A stretch of DNA of 64,000 nucleotides from Tranquillimonas rosea (lineage in GTDB: Bacteria; Pseudomonadota; Alphaproteobacteria; Rhodobacterales; Rhodobacteraceae), in assembly GCF_900111315.1 (NCBI RefSeq), contig NZ_FOGU01000016.1:1-64000 (forward strand), read 5' to 3'. Below the pieces are notes generated by a model, which was not told the DNA's origin, made no database searches, and worked only from the letters and a program-made list of their open reading frames with translations. Made by a program: the position numbers and the translations under genes. The number at the start of each line of letters is the position of its first letter. The first letter of the stretch is position 1. Positions 6,947 to 15,912 of the stretch are shown here, one piece after another.

Positions 6947-8720
6947 TGCCGTTTCGGCTGTATCCGGCAAGCTGTTTCGCGACGGGTGGAGCAAGATCAG
7001 GGGCGGGGCAGGTGCCCAGGCCCGCCGTCAAAAGCAGCTCGCGCGCGCCGCTCGGGGCCACTCGCCCGCGATCTTCAAGCCGGTGAAAGAAGGCGGGTGC
7101 CGCACGCGCTCTCAGCTCTCGGGCCAGTTAAGCTACGTCGGCACCAAGGCATCGCACATCATCGACAGCCGGGGGGTCCATGATGGAGGCGGGCCTCTTA
7201 CCGAGGAACAGATTAACGATATTGCAGATCGTTTCTCCGGCAACTGGAACGAGCGATTCAGCCCTAAGCTCGGCCATACCACGCATATGATTATGGCTTT
7301 TCCCATTGGCACTAAGGGGGAAGACGTTCGCGATATGGCCGGTGAGGTCTGCGAACAATTTTTCATGCAAGAGGGGCAACAATTTGACTATATTGTAGCT
7401 ATCCACGAGGATCGTGCTCACCCTCATGCCCACGTCATCCTCAACCGCCGGTCTGTCGAAGGGGAGCTGTTTTATCTCGGGCGCGATCATCACTTCAACT
7501 ACGACGCCTTCCGCGAGGCTATGGTCCAAGCGGGAGAGCGCCATGGGGTCAGGTTGGAAGCTAGCCGCCGCGTGGATCGCGGCGTTGCGACCTACAGCCC
7601 CAACAAGAGCGAAGTCTATCGCGCCAAGGAAGAGGGCAGGGAGCCGCAAGCGCGTGAGCGCGTCGGTTCTGATCTTGAAGGGGCCTTGGCCGACATTGCC
7701 AGCACGGCGGAGCTTTATCGGTCCCTCGCAGTCGAAGCGACGGCCGAGAACCGAGAGGACGTTGCGAACGCCCTGAACCGCGCCGCCGCATTGCTTGGAC
7801 GTGGCGAGCCCCTAGAGCCTGATGGAGAAAATTACATGGCCGAGACACAAACCTTCGATGAGCTTCGGAGTGAATTTTCCGACCTCGCGACACAGGCGGA
7901 GGCAAAAGCTCAGACGTTGGCACCTGACCGCCGCGCTTCCTTCGAGCGCGAGCTGTCCGACATCTACGCCAGCGTATCGCGCTCCGAGACCTATAAGAAC
8001 GCGCCGACCGAGACCGGCATTTACGCCGAAAGCAACATCAACCGGGAGGCTCTAGGCCGTCTCGAGGACGCAGACACACGGGCACAAATCGAGAGCGCAC
8101 TTGAGGGGACTGGCATTTCGGCGGATGCCGTCGTGGCCCGCGTTGAAGCGGGGGCCAACAGCGAAGCTCTTGAGCGCCAGTGGCTCACCGAAGACATACG
8201 GCAGATCGCAGAGCATGACGGTTTGGACCTGTCTCGTACCGAGGATCAGGAAAGGGCCGTGGACCGGCTCGACGCCGTTCATGTCCAGCTTGGCGAAGCC
8301 CTTCATGATGCCGATGTGCTCAGGGATTCCGGCCTCAGTGACGTGGACGACGAGCTAGTCGAGCAGGGGGATGCCGCTTCGACCACGGCCTCTGTCCTCG
8401 CCGCGATGCGCCAGGACAGCGCCAGCGATCCGTTCGCCAGCGACAACGAGCGGGACGCTTACCGCGCCGAGATCGAATCCCGGCTCGACGAGGGTCAGAT
8501 CGAGGATCTTCGCAACGGCAGCGACGAGGCGCTGGCCGACGTCTCTGATGACCGGCTCGACCGCCTCTATGCGGCGAAAGCTTACCTGCAAACCGACGCG
8601 GCCACCGCCGAGGGCGAGGTCATTCAGGAGATCAACAACGAGATCGCGAACGAAGAAGTCGATGCCGCGCGGCTTCGTCACTCCGCGACGGACACGGAGA
8701 AAGGGCAGACCCATGGGTAA
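6933..8720 (+). CDS. virD2: VirD2-like relaxase
   Basis: 595 residues. The relaxase domain occupies about residues 55-240: candidate catalytic tyrosine in GQLSYVGTK (Y68) and the metal-binding histidine motif IHEDRAHPHAHVILNRR (HPHAH at 163-167). It would nick oriT, stay covalently bound to the 5' end and be moved through the T4SS. The C-terminal 350 residues are acidic and helix-rich without a recognisable domain and probably carry the secretion signal. The 3' end overlaps virD4 by 8 nt. Several stretches around 7200-7400 are slightly less GC-rich than their surroundings. Confidence 0.9.
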   Translation: MARSDAVSAVSGKLFRDGWSKIRGGAGAQARRQKQLARAARGHSPAIFKPVKEGGCRTRSQLSGQLSYVGTKASHIIDSRGVHDGGGPLTEEQINDIADRFSGNWNERFSPKLGHTTHMIMAFPIGTKGEDVRDMAGEVCEQFFMQEGQQFDYIVAIHEDRAHPHAHVILNRRSVEGELFYLGRDHHFNYDAFREAMVQAGERHGVRLEASRRVDRGVATYSPNKSEVYRAKEEGREPQARERVGSDLEGALADIASTAELYRSLAVEATAENREDVANALNRAAALLGRGEPLEPDGENYMAETQTFDELRSEFSDLATQAEAKAQTLAPDRRASFERELSDIYASVSRSETYKNAPTETGIYAESNINREALGRLEDADTRAQIESALEGTGISADAVVARVEAGANSEALERQWLTEDIRQIAEHDGLDLSRTEDQERAVDRLDAVHVQLGEALHDADVLRDSGLSDVDDELVEQGDAASTTASVLAAMRQDSASDPFASDNERDAYRAEIESRLDEGQIEDLRNGSDEALADVSDDRLDRLYAAKAYLQTDAATAEGEVIQEINNEIANEEVDAARLRHSATDTEKGQTHG

Positions 8721-10845
8721 GGGCAAATTCGCCGGAGCCGTTCTCAGCCTGACACTGGTGGGTGCGGCCATCGGCTATGTGATCGCGACCGCCTTCCTGA
8801 CGTTCCGCTATTCGGGCGTCTCGGCCGACGTGGATTTTCTCATGCTCGCCCGAGACTACACGAGCATGGCGTCGAGTCGCCCGGAAGACTTCACCATCGT
8901 CAACCTCATCATCGGCGGCTTCGGAGCCGCCGGTCTTCTTTTGAGCGTCGTTCTAGCAGGGGAGGCCCTGACAAAATTCGGTGAAACCCACTGGCAAACC
9001 GCGCGCGAGATGAAGCGCAACGGCTTCTTCGGCTCTGTCGGGACCGGCTTCATCCTTGGCAAGATGGGGAAGCCAGGAAGCCGCGCGAACCTCATCACGT
9101 CGAAGGTCTTTCCGCACGCCTTGATCGTCGCTCCGACGGGCCGAGGGAAGACGACCGGCTTCACCATTCCGAACATGCTGACCTTCAAGGGCAGCGCCGT
9201 GGTCCTGGACGTGAAGGGGGAGATTTTCGACGCGACCGCACGTCATAGGGCAGGGGAGGGCGATAAGGTCTACCGCTTCGCGCCGACCGACTGGCAGAAC
9301 AACCGAACGCACCGCTACAACCCGCTTAAGCGCATCTACGAGCTGGAAAACCCCAACCAGCAGCAAATGGAGCTGCAACTGTTGGCCTCGCTTTTCCTGC
9401 AAAGCGACAACGACCGTATGCAGGGGCTCTTGAAGGGCGGCATCGACCTGTTCGTCGCGGCCGGACTCCTTGCCTTCGAGCGCAAGAGACCGACCCTTGG
9501 CGAGATATACCGGATCACCGCGTCTGGCGGTGACAAGCAGAAGGAATACAACGCGCGCCGCCTTGAGGTTCAAAACCCTGCGGCCCGGTTAATCTTCGAG
9601 CGCATGGCTTCGACCAACAACGATACGCTCACGTCCTACGTCTCGCTCCTGATGACCTCCGGTCTCGACCAATGGAGCAACCCGGCGATCGACCATGCCA
9701 CTGCGGATTCTGATTTCGACTTTCGCACGATCCGCAAGCAGCCGTTTACGGTGTATCTCGTGGTGGCCCCGTTGATGGTGAAGCCGCTGGCTTCCCTGAT
9801 CCGCCTCTTCTTTTCCGACCTGATCGCCTCGCTACAGGACCGTCAGCCAGGCAAGGACGAACCGTGGCCGGTGATGATTATGCTGGACGAGTTCAACCGC
9901 CTCGGGAAGATGCCTATCGTGGTCGATAGCATTGAGACCCTGCGTTCGTATCGCGGCCACCTCGCTATCGTGACGCAGACGATCCCGGCGCTCGATGAAA
10001 TCTACGGCGAGAACACGCGGCGGTCCCTACAAGGCAACGCCGGCGTGAAGCTCTACCTCACGCCTTCCGACGAGAAGACCGTCGAGGAATTGAGCAGCGC
10101 CGTCGGCAAGACGACCAAGCGTGTTGTCACCCGATCACGCGCCGTTGGCCGAAACCCCTTCGAGGGGCGCAGCACGTCCGAGCGCACCGAGGAAGCACCG
10201 CTTCTGACCGAGGACCAGGTGCGGCGTATGTCGCTCGATGATATTGTCATGGTCATAGACGCCCAAATGCCGGTGCGCGCCAAGCGCATCCAGTATTTCA
10301 AGGACTCCTTCTTCAAGGGTCTCTACGAGGCGCAGAGCGGCGACTATCCACTCCCTAAAGAGGGCGTCGTCTCCGTTGGTCCGGCCGAAGCCAACCAGCC
10401 CAACCCGTCTCCATCCGAAACGCCCGACGAGGCCGTGGAGCCCGAGGCTAGTAGCGACCAAGAGAACAGCAGCCTTCAATCGGACGAGAGCGACCAAGGG
10501 CACGCTGCCCCAGAGTTGCCGGGCCCCGAGCCCGAAGAAGAGGTGCCAGCGGAACCTTCCAGCTCCCAACCGGATTCCGCCACGTCCGAAGAGAGCATGA
10601 CGATCAAAAAGGCCACGGAGACTGAATCGCCGGAAGGTCGGACGATCCGCCCCGGCAGGCGGCGGCGCTCCCGTTCTGTCAGCGATCAGCAGATGGCCTT
10701 CGATCTTTCCACGCAGACGGAGCTACCCTTGGGCGGCCAGGGCGAGAGCGAAGCCGACCGCGACACCTTAGAGCAAGGCGTTAGCAGTCTTCATGCGTTG
10801 CTCAACCGTGAAAATGACGGCGAGAATTTACGCGCGGCCGAGTAA
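8713..10845 (+). CDS. virD4: VirD4/TraG-family type IV coupling protein
   Basis: 710 residues from ATG 8713, which overlaps the relaxase stop; the frame opens 114 codons earlier but that part lies inside virD2. Two membrane segments are at about 7-30 and 63-87, then Walker A APTGRGKTT (about 140-148) and Walker B VMIMLDEFNRLG (about 391-402). It is the inner-membrane ATPase receptor that hands the relaxosome to the VirB channel. The last about 150 residues are an unusual acidic Ser/Pro/Glu-rich tail ending in a basic patch (RPGRRRRSRS), likely a flexible substrate-docking region. The virB genes are separated from it by 22 kb of metal-resistance DNA. Confidence 0.92.
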   Translation: MGKGKFAGAVLSLTLVGAAIGYVIATAFLTFRYSGVSADVDFLMLARDYTSMASSRPEDFTIVNLIIGGFGAAGLLLSVVLAGEALTKFGETHWQTAREMKRNGFFGSVGTGFILGKMGKPGSRANLITSKVFPHALIVAPTGRGKTTGFTIPNMLTFKGSAVVLDVKGEIFDATARHRAGEGDKVYRFAPTDWQNNRTHRYNPLKRIYELENPNQQQMELQLLASLFLQSDNDRMQGLLKGGIDLFVAAGLLAFERKRPTLGEIYRITASGGDKQKEYNARRLEVQNPAARLIFERMASTNNDTLTSYVSLLMTSGLDQWSNPAIDHATADSDFDFRTIRKQPFTVYLVVAPLMVKPLASLIRLFFSDLIASLQDRQPGKDEPWPVMIMLDEFNRLGKMPIVVDSIETLRSYRGHLAIVTQTIPALDEIYGENTRRSLQGNAGVKLYLTPSDEKTVEELSSAVGKTTKRVVTRSRAVGRNPFEGRSTSERTEEAPLLTEDQVRRMSLDDIVMVIDAQMPVRAKRIQYFKDSFFKGLYEAQSGDYPLPKEGVVSVGPAEANQPNPSPSETPDEAVEPEASSDQENSSLQSDESDQGHAAPELPGPEPEEEVPAEPSSSQPDSATSEESMTIKKATETESPEGRTIRPGRRRRSRSVSDQQMAFDLSTQTELPLGGQGESEADRDTLEQGVSSLHALLNRENDGENLRAAE

Positions 10846-10858
10846 TCGCGGCCACGCC

Positions 10859-10910
10859 TTGCACCAAAAAAGGCCCGCCGAAGTCCAGCCCTTTGCATTT
10901 CGTGGTGCAA
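10859..10910. repeat. Left boundary repeat of metal island A (inverted relative to 33467-33510)
   Basis: Bases 10866-10910, read on the minus strand, match 33467-33510 with one indel and two substitutions, so near-identical 44/45-bp sequences sit in opposite orientation at the two ends of the island. In both, a run of six T on the outward strand faces the backbone. Locally the left copy is also enclosed by TTGCACCA (10859-10866) and TGGTGCAA (10903-10910). It lies 20 bp after the virD4 stop. Confidence 0.8.
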
Positions 10911-10920
10911 ATGGGGCTAA

Positions 10921-10951
10921 GGGCTCGGAGCGCAATGTCCGCTCCGAGCCC
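10921..10951. repeat. Perfect 12-bp inverted repeat
   Basis: GGGCTCGGAGCG, a 7-nt loop, then CGCTCCGAGCCC. It has no T tract, so it is either a structural terminator helper after virD4 or a protein-binding palindrome at the island edge. Apart from this, the left-edge repeat and the ATPase remnant at 11088-11243, nothing else is recognisable between 10846 and 11335. Confidence 0.7.
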
Positions 10952-11087
10952 GTTGCGGAAGTGCCAAGTTCTCGCTGTGTGCGTTGGCGGAAGCATGCAT
11001 GCTGTGCTGCGGCATCTTTCCACGCCGCGCCACACTCACAAATGCGGTCGTTCGTGATTAGCGCAGTGAAGTCTTCGGATCGCCTTG

Positions 11088-11243
11088 ATGTGTGGCGCGA
11101 TCGCGGCCGATGTGGGCGTTTCGCTGCTGGTCGTCGCCAATGCCTTGCGGCTGCTACGCGCGACGTCGGAGGCCCCGACACCGAAAGATGGCAAAAGAGT
11201 GGGCGATCGAATGGCCGAGTACGCGCTCGCGCATGGCCACTGA
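11088..11243 (+). pseudogene. C-terminal remnant of a heavy-metal P1B-type ATPase
   Basis: A 51-residue frame reads MCGAIAADVGVSLLVVANAL then RLLRATSEAPTP. This matches the last membrane helix and tail of P1B ATPases; the intact ATPase in this window ends with [20 protein letters not shown]. No ATPase sequence precedes it (the boundary repeat is 180 bp upstream), so only the 3' end of a gene survives. It marks an earlier deletion or insertion at the left edge of island A. The homology call is by eye over about 25 residues. Confidence 0.55.
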
Positions 11244-11335
11244 GGTCGGCGAGTGTGGAGCGGACACGCCCGCATTCCATCATCCGGGGGGGCAAGTGAC
11301 GGTTGGCTCGCGAGACACGGCAAGCCTTCATGCCT

Positions 11336-12319
11336 TCACCCAAGTGACGCCACGGTGATCGCCGTCACCATGACGACGACGAACATCGAAAGCGCCGCCA
11401 CTGCCAGCGTACGGCCTAGGTCACGGTTGGGCCGCGTAACCTTGAGCCGAAGTTCTTGGGCAGTTTCGGGAAATTCGAGAGCGGCCGAGTTCGACTGCTG
11501 CATCAACGTATGACGCGCGTTCCAGCGGCGTTCCTCGGCCCGGTTCCAGCCGTTGAACACCAGAACGATGGCGACGATCATGACCATCGAGGACGGCACC
11601 CAGATCGTGTAGCCCCCGATGGTCTCATCTGTCAGCGGTGTGAAGCCGGCGCCCGGGTCTGTCGCGCCGTAGAGCACGACTTCTTTCAGTGTCATCAGCG
11701 ACCCCAGCAGGATATTCGAGACGATGACGACGATCCCGCAGAGCAGTCGCGCGCCACGTCGCATCCCCTCGGGCGGATCGCGCGGATCGAGCAGCAACGT
11801 GAAGAACCAGAGCCCCGCCGCGGCCATGCCGAGATGCGCCGCCAACTCGACGGACGGGACTCGCTGCGCAAGACCGAATACAACCGGCACTTGCCAGACG
11901 TAGAGGGCAGCGACGAGCAGAGCGGCTGCGCTCCATGGGCTTCGCAAGGCGCGCACGAGCGGTTGGCGCGACAGAGCGGCGATCTGCTGTCGCAAATTCC
12001 GCGGCACTCCCGCAGTCCAGACGCCCCATGGCTGCGCGACGACGATCAGCAGAGGCCCGAGAAGGCGCACAAGAAGGTGATTGATCTGATGGACGGAAAA
12101 GAGCGAGTGACCGAGTGGCGAAAGCGGCGCATTGAAGGCCAGCAGCAGGCACCCGAGACCGGCGAAGAAGAGCCCGGCTTGCCAGGGAGCAGGTTGCGGG
12201 CGAAGGCGCCTCGGCCGCGCGAGACCTCGCATGTAGAGCCCAGCCAGCGCGGCGATCACGAGAAGCGATACCGGAGAAAGCTGCGCCCCGAGGGGATCGA
12301 AGGAGAGCATGTTCGTCAT
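11336..12319 (-). CDS. ctaG: CtaG-type cytochrome c oxidase assembly protein (caa3_CtaG family)
   Basis: 327 residues with about seven to eight membrane segments (for example LLVIAALAGLYM, LLGPLLIVVAQPWGVW, AALLVAALYVWQVPVVFGLA) and the conserved SVHQINHLL and WFFTLLLDPRDPPEG regions. CtaG of this family helps place copper in the CuA/CuB centres of cytochrome oxidase and often travels with SCO proteins. Here it fits a copper-handling island and may protect or feed oxidase assembly. It stands alone on the minus strand, 340 bp from the zip-lspA-lnt operon. The C-terminal segment is a long hydrophobic helix ending in SLG. Confidence 0.8.
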   Translation of the reverse strand: MTNMLSFDPLGAQLSPVSLLVIAALAGLYMRGLARPRRLRPQPAPWQAGLFFAGLGCLLLAFNAPLSPLGHSLFSVHQINHLLVRLLGPLLIVVAQPWGVWTAGVPRNLRQQIAALSRQPLVRALRSPWSAAALLVAALYVWQVPVVFGLAQRVPSVELAAHLGMAAAGLWFFTLLLDPRDPPEGMRRGARLLCGIVVIVSNILLGSLMTLKEVVLYGATDPGAGFTPLTDETIGGYTIWVPSSMVMIVAIVLVFNGWNRAEERRWNARHTLMQQSNSAALEFPETAQELRLKVTRPNRDLGRTLAVAALSMFVVVMVTAITVASLG

Positions 12320-12658
12320 CTACGCATCACCGGAGCCTTGTCGTCCCTGCGCGACACCATCGGCGCACCGGCACGGCTCGGGTCACTGCGGCGGAGCGCC
12401 TCGGACATAGGCCTGAATTTTGCCTTACCGATTGGTGGCAGGCGATCGAGCTTGGAACGATGACCATCGACGCGCCATAGCTGACGGACGGACCGCTGCA
12501 CGCGGCATTGGCATGTTGTCGGGCTCGGTCTCAGGCATTGTCGAAAGTCGCCCTTCTGTTGCTTGCTTTAGTCGATGGTGTGGCACCACGACGGGCCGCG
12601 CCTTGCAAGGCAAGCCGCCCGCGACAAATGATGGCGGCATCGGTCTGGCATTGCGCGC
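12320..12658. other. Intergenic stretch without recognised feature
   Basis: About 340 bp between ctaG and the lnt operon. Frames here are short shadows without domains or good ribosome sites. It probably holds the ctaG promoter and the end of the lnt transcript, but no clear -35/-10 pair or terminator stood out. Confidence 0.5.
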
Positions 12659-12826
12659 TCATGCGGCGATACGTTCGAGAAAGACCGTCCCGATGAGCGC
12701 GAGCAGCCCGAAGGCCAGGGCGAAACCCGTGGCGTAGTGTGCGATGTCCAGCCGGTTTCCACCACGTTTCTTTGCCAGTCGGGCGCCCCATCCGGCACCA
12801 CCGACGAATGCTGCGATCATGATCAT
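12659..12826 (-). CDS. Small membrane protein at end of lnt operon
   Basis: 55 residues starting MIMIAAFVGGAGWGARLAKK, with a short N-terminal hydrophobic stretch, a basic middle and a C-terminal membrane helix (FALAFGLLALIGTVFL). I chose ATG 12826 because AAGGAGGT lies 5 nt upstream and the codon overlaps the lnt stop as ATGA. Similar tiny proteins follow lnt in other metal islands, but I do not know a function. Membrane localisation is the only safe statement. Confidence 0.6.
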   Translation of the reverse strand: MIMIAAFVGGAGWGARLAKKRGGNRLDIAHYATGFALAFGLLALIGTVFLERIAA

Positions 12827-14412
12827 TCGGACCTCCTTGAGATGAGACGGTGAAAACCGTTTCGCCGTGATGCAGACCGATCCAGTCCGAGCGCAAGCAG
12901 CCACACGGCGATGCCGAGAGGCGGAAGCACCCAGTCACCCGCGCGGGCGTAGAGCGTGGCAGGCAAAGCCGCAGGCAAGCTGGCATCGATGATCCCCGTC
13001 TTTTCCAGCCCGAGCGCCCGGATGACGGTCCCGTTCGCGTCGATCACCGCCGAGATGCCTGTATTCGCGGCGCGGATCACGGGCAGCCCTTCCTCGACGG
13101 CGCGCATCCGCGCCGAAGCGAGGTGCTGCTCGGGGCCGATGGACGTCCCGAACCAGGCATCGTTGGTGGCGTTGAAGATCCAGTCCGGCCGGATCGCGTC
13201 GTCCACGACATGGCCAGGAAAGATGATCTCGTAGCAAATCGCGGCAGCCAGGAGCGGCAAACCCGGGACCGCGAGCGTTTGAGTCCCGGGTCCGGGCGCG
13301 AAGTCACCAAGCCCCTCGGTCAGCCGGTCCATCGGCAACCAGTCCCCGAATGGAACATATTCGCCAAAGGGCACGAGGTGATGCTTGGCGTAGCCTGTGA
13401 GGATTGTGCCAGACCCGTCGTAAGCCTGGATCGTGTTGAAGTAGCGCGGCTCCGCCCCCCGCGCGGTCCGGTCGGGGGCGCCGGTGAGCAGAACCCTTCC
13501 GCCTCGAAGAGCTTTTGCTATGCGGCGTTTCGCATCCTCGTTCTCGTCCAGAAAGCCCGGATAGGCCGTCTCCGGCCATAGCAGGGCGTCGACGGGTTCG
13601 CCTTGCGCGGAAAGCCGGAGGTATCGCGAAAGCGTGGCAGGGGCGCTTCCTGGCGCCCACTTGGTTCGCTGCGGCACGTTGCCCTGCACGATGCGCAGCG
13701 AGATGCCGGTGGATTCCGGCATCGGCCGGGAAATGCGAGCCTGACCCGAGACCCAGAGGCCACCGACGACGAGCGCGAAGAACAGGAGCGTCAGCCAGCG
13801 GGATGCACCTCTCGCGAGGATCGCGTGTGCCGGAAGCACGCTGGCGAGGATAACGAGGAAGCTCAGACCATAGCTGCCAAGCCACGCGGCGGGTTGGCGG
13901 AGCGCATCGAAATCCGCCAGCGCATAGGCTGCAAGGTTCCACGGAAAGCCCGTCAAGACGTGCCCGCGTAGCCATTCCGCACCGGCCCAGCACGCCGCAA
14001 ACAGGAATGCCGCGACCACACCGCCAACAAGCCGACGTCGACGAAGGAGGACGAACAGGGTCATAGCTAGGGCCGGAAAGAGCGCAAGGAGCGCGCTGAG
14101 CCCGGCAACGGCGGGGATCGCGAGCGCGCCGAAACGTTCGGCTTCTATCTGGAAGCTTTCGGCGATCCATGACAGCCCGAAGCCGAAATAGCCCAGGCCG
14201 AAAAGCCATCCCATCGCGCCGGCTACCAAGGGGATGCGGTCCCGCACTAGCAAAAACAATGCGCCGTAGGCGGCGGGAACGAGTGCGAGGATCGAAAAGG
14301 GAGGCAGCGTCAAAACCGCTGCAGCACCCGCCATGAAAGCCCCGACGCCATGTGACAGAACCGCATGACGGATGATGTGTTTTGAACCAACCCGCATGAG
14401 ACGTCCGATCAA
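12823..14412 (-). CDS. lnt: Apolipoprotein N-acyltransferase
   Basis: 529 residues: an N-terminal membrane domain of about six to seven helices (to about residue 200) and a periplasmic nitrilase-fold domain. Catalytic elements are visible: the Glu in LLWPETAYPG, a Lys in the GYAKHHLVPFGEY stretch, and the Cys in AAAICYEIIFPG. Lnt adds the third acyl chain to lipoprotein N-termini in the inner membrane. Its gene overlaps lspA by 4 nt, so this plasmid operon carries two lipoprotein-maturation enzymes next to a metal transporter. Chromosomal lnt is presumably also present, making this an accessory copy. Confidence 0.92.
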   Translation of the reverse strand: MIGRLMRVGSKHIIRHAVLSHGVGAFMAGAAAVLTLPPFSILALVPAAYGALFLLVRDRIPLVAGAMGWLFGLGYFGFGLSWIAESFQIEAERFGALAIPAVAGLSALLALFPALAMTLFVLLRRRRLVGGVVAAFLFAACWAGAEWLRGHVLTGFPWNLAAYALADFDALRQPAAWLGSYGLSFLVILASVLPAHAILARGASRWLTLLFFALVVGGLWVSGQARISRPMPESTGISLRIVQGNVPQRTKWAPGSAPATLSRYLRLSAQGEPVDALLWPETAYPGFLDENEDAKRRIAKALRGGRVLLTGAPDRTARGAEPRYFNTIQAYDGSGTILTGYAKHHLVPFGEYVPFGDWLPMDRLTEGLGDFAPGPGTQTLAVPGLPLLAAAICYEIIFPGHVVDDAIRPDWIFNATNDAWFGTSIGPEQHLASARMRAVEEGLPVIRAANTGISAVIDANGTVIRALGLEKTGIIDASLPAALPATLYARAGDWVLPPLGIAVWLLALGLDRSASRRNGFHRLISRRSE

Positions 14413-14903
14413 GGGGCCGCGTTCTTCCGCCGGTCGTGGCGACGGGGCCAGAACAGAAGCACCACCACGCCGCAGAAGATCGCGGTATCGGCGAGGTTGA
14501 AGGCGGGCCAGTGCGTCTCACCGATGTAGAAGTCGAGAAAGTCTGTCACGCCGCCGAACCGCACCCTATCCGCCACGTTGCCAAGCGCGCCGCCGAGGAT
14601 GAGCCCGTATCCCACGGCATCACTTGACCGTTCAGCCCGGAATGCGAGGACCGCAAGCCACGCGGCGATGACCAAGGCGAGCGCCACCAGCATGAAGGGG
14701 GACACGTCGCTGAGCATGCCGAAGCTGACACCGGAGTTGCGATGAAGGACGAGGTTGAAGCCGGGGAAGACGCCGAGACCGCCGGCAAGGGCTTCGGCAT
14801 TGGCGCTGGCCAGCGCCTTCGTTGCCTGATCGGTTACGAATGCCGCAACAGCGATGCAGCCTGCAACAGCTGAGGCAAAGGTGGGACGCTTCATTGCTCT
14901 CAT
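14409..14903 (-). CDS. lspA: Lipoprotein signal peptidase (signal peptidase II), copy 1
   Basis: 164 residues, starting at the ATG that overlaps the upstream transporter stop as ATGA; a second ATG lies three codons on. Four membrane helices, with the two catalytic aspartates in GNVADR and FNLADTAI and the conserved N in LHRNSGVSFGM. LspA cleaves prolipoproteins after diacylglyceryl transfer. It is the middle gene of zip-lspA-lnt. A second lspA at 53336-53836 also follows a cation transporter, so the association of a metal transporter with lspA occurs twice in this plasmid. Confidence 0.93.
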   Translation of the reverse strand: MRAMKRPTFASAVAGCIAVAAFVTDQATKALASANAEALAGGLGVFPGFNLVLHRNSGVSFGMLSDVSPFMLVALALVIAAWLAVLAFRAERSSDAVGYGLILGGALGNVADRVRFGGVTDFLDFYIGETHWPAFNLADTAIFCGVVVLLFWPRRHDRRKNAAP

Positions 14904-15682
14904 CCCAGCCAGACGTCTAGGAACAGCATCAGGACCAGACCGACGGCCAAGCCAAGCGTCGCACGGTTCTGATGCCCGCTGCGATGCGTTTCGGGAATGA
15001 TCTCGTGGCTGATGACGTAGAGCATCGCACCCGCGGCGAAGGCGAGACCCCAAGGCAGGAGCGGTTGTGACAACGTGATGATTCCGGCGCCGAGAAGCCC
15101 GCCGATCGGCTCGACGAGACCAGTCAGGGCGGCGATGCCCCATGCACGGAACTTCGGGTAACCCTCGCCGAGGAGCGACACGGCAACCGCCAGACCCTCG
15201 GGCGCGTTCTGCAGCCCGATGCCGATCGCGAGCGGCAGGCCGCCGGATAGACCGTCCGCACCGAAGCCCACGCCGACGGCAAGGCCTTCAGGGAAATTGT
15301 GGATTGTGATCGCGATGATGAAAAGCCAGACGCGCCTGAGCGACGCGGCTTCTGGTCCCTCTCGCCCCGTCCTGAAGTGCTCGTGCGGCAAGCGCTCGTT
15401 CATCAGCGCAACCGCCCCCATGCCGAGCAGGATCGAGGTGCAGACGATCAGCGCCGGCATGGCGCCACTCTCGAACATCGGCTCGGCCGCATCGAGCGCA
15501 GGAATGATCAGTGAGAAGAACGACGCCGCCAGCATCACTCCAGCTGCAAAGCCGAGCGCCATGTCCCGCGTGGCACGCGACGGGATTTGGCCGAAAAGCA
15601 CCGGGACCGCCCCGACAGCGGTCATTAGACCGGCGGCGAGGCTGCCGAGCAAGCCGAGCGCGATCGGGGACAGCTCGATCAT
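14900..15682 (-). CDS. ZIP-family divalent metal transporter
   Basis: 260 residues from ATG 15682, preceded by AGGAG 8 nt upstream; the frame continues 77 codons further without support. Eight membrane segments; the metal-binding helices carry HNFPEGLAVGVG and QNAPEGLAVAVS, and TM regions end with SHEIIPETHRSGHQ. ZIP proteins carry Zn(II) or related ions into the cytoplasm in eukaryotes and many bacteria. It is surprising in a resistance island otherwise made of exporters and may supply zinc or act in the opposite direction. It heads the zip-lspA-lnt-small protein operon. Confidence 0.88.
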   Translation of the reverse strand: MIELSPIALGLLGSLAAGLMTAVGAVPVLFGQIPSRATRDMALGFAAGVMLAASFFSLIIPALDAAEPMFESGAMPALIVCTSILLGMGAVALMNERLPHEHFRTGREGPEAASLRRVWLFIIAITIHNFPEGLAVGVGFGADGLSGGLPLAIGIGLQNAPEGLAVAVSLLGEGYPKFRAWGIAALTGLVEPIGGLLGAGIITLSQPLLPWGLAFAAGAMLYVISHEIIPETHRSGHQNRATLGLAVGLVLMLFLDVWLG

Positions 15683-15803
15683 GGTCGCTCCTGAAAAAAC
15701 ACTGAAATCGAATGAGGTGGCAAGTCGCGCATCCCGCGGCCCCGCAATCCCTGCGCGGCGGAACAGTCCGTGAAGCGATGCTCGGCTGTGACCTGCTGCG
15801 ATG

Positions 15804-15817
15804 TCACACCCATGTGA
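15804..15817. promoter_or_regulatory. Palindromic operator candidate TCACA-N4-TGTGA, copy 1
   Basis: TCACACCCATGTGA lies in the divergent region between the zip operon (start 15682) and the L,D-transpeptidase gene (start 15913). The same TCACA-N4-TGTGA arrangement occurs at 21781-21794, again between divergent genes. A shared regulator is inferred; no family is assigned. Confidence 0.45.
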
Positions 15818-15912
15818 CCGAACAAGACATTCAGTGGCATCTTGTCTATTCTCACCAACGGCTTCCCAGGAAGCTCTGAACAACCAAAGACTCCCGGGAG
15901 CGACCTTTCGCA

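Noticed and set aside
10793-11343. Overlapping frames of 168 and 171 codons between virD4 and ctaG
   Set aside because: No ribosome site, domain or codon pattern; the region holds repeats and an ATPase remnant instead.
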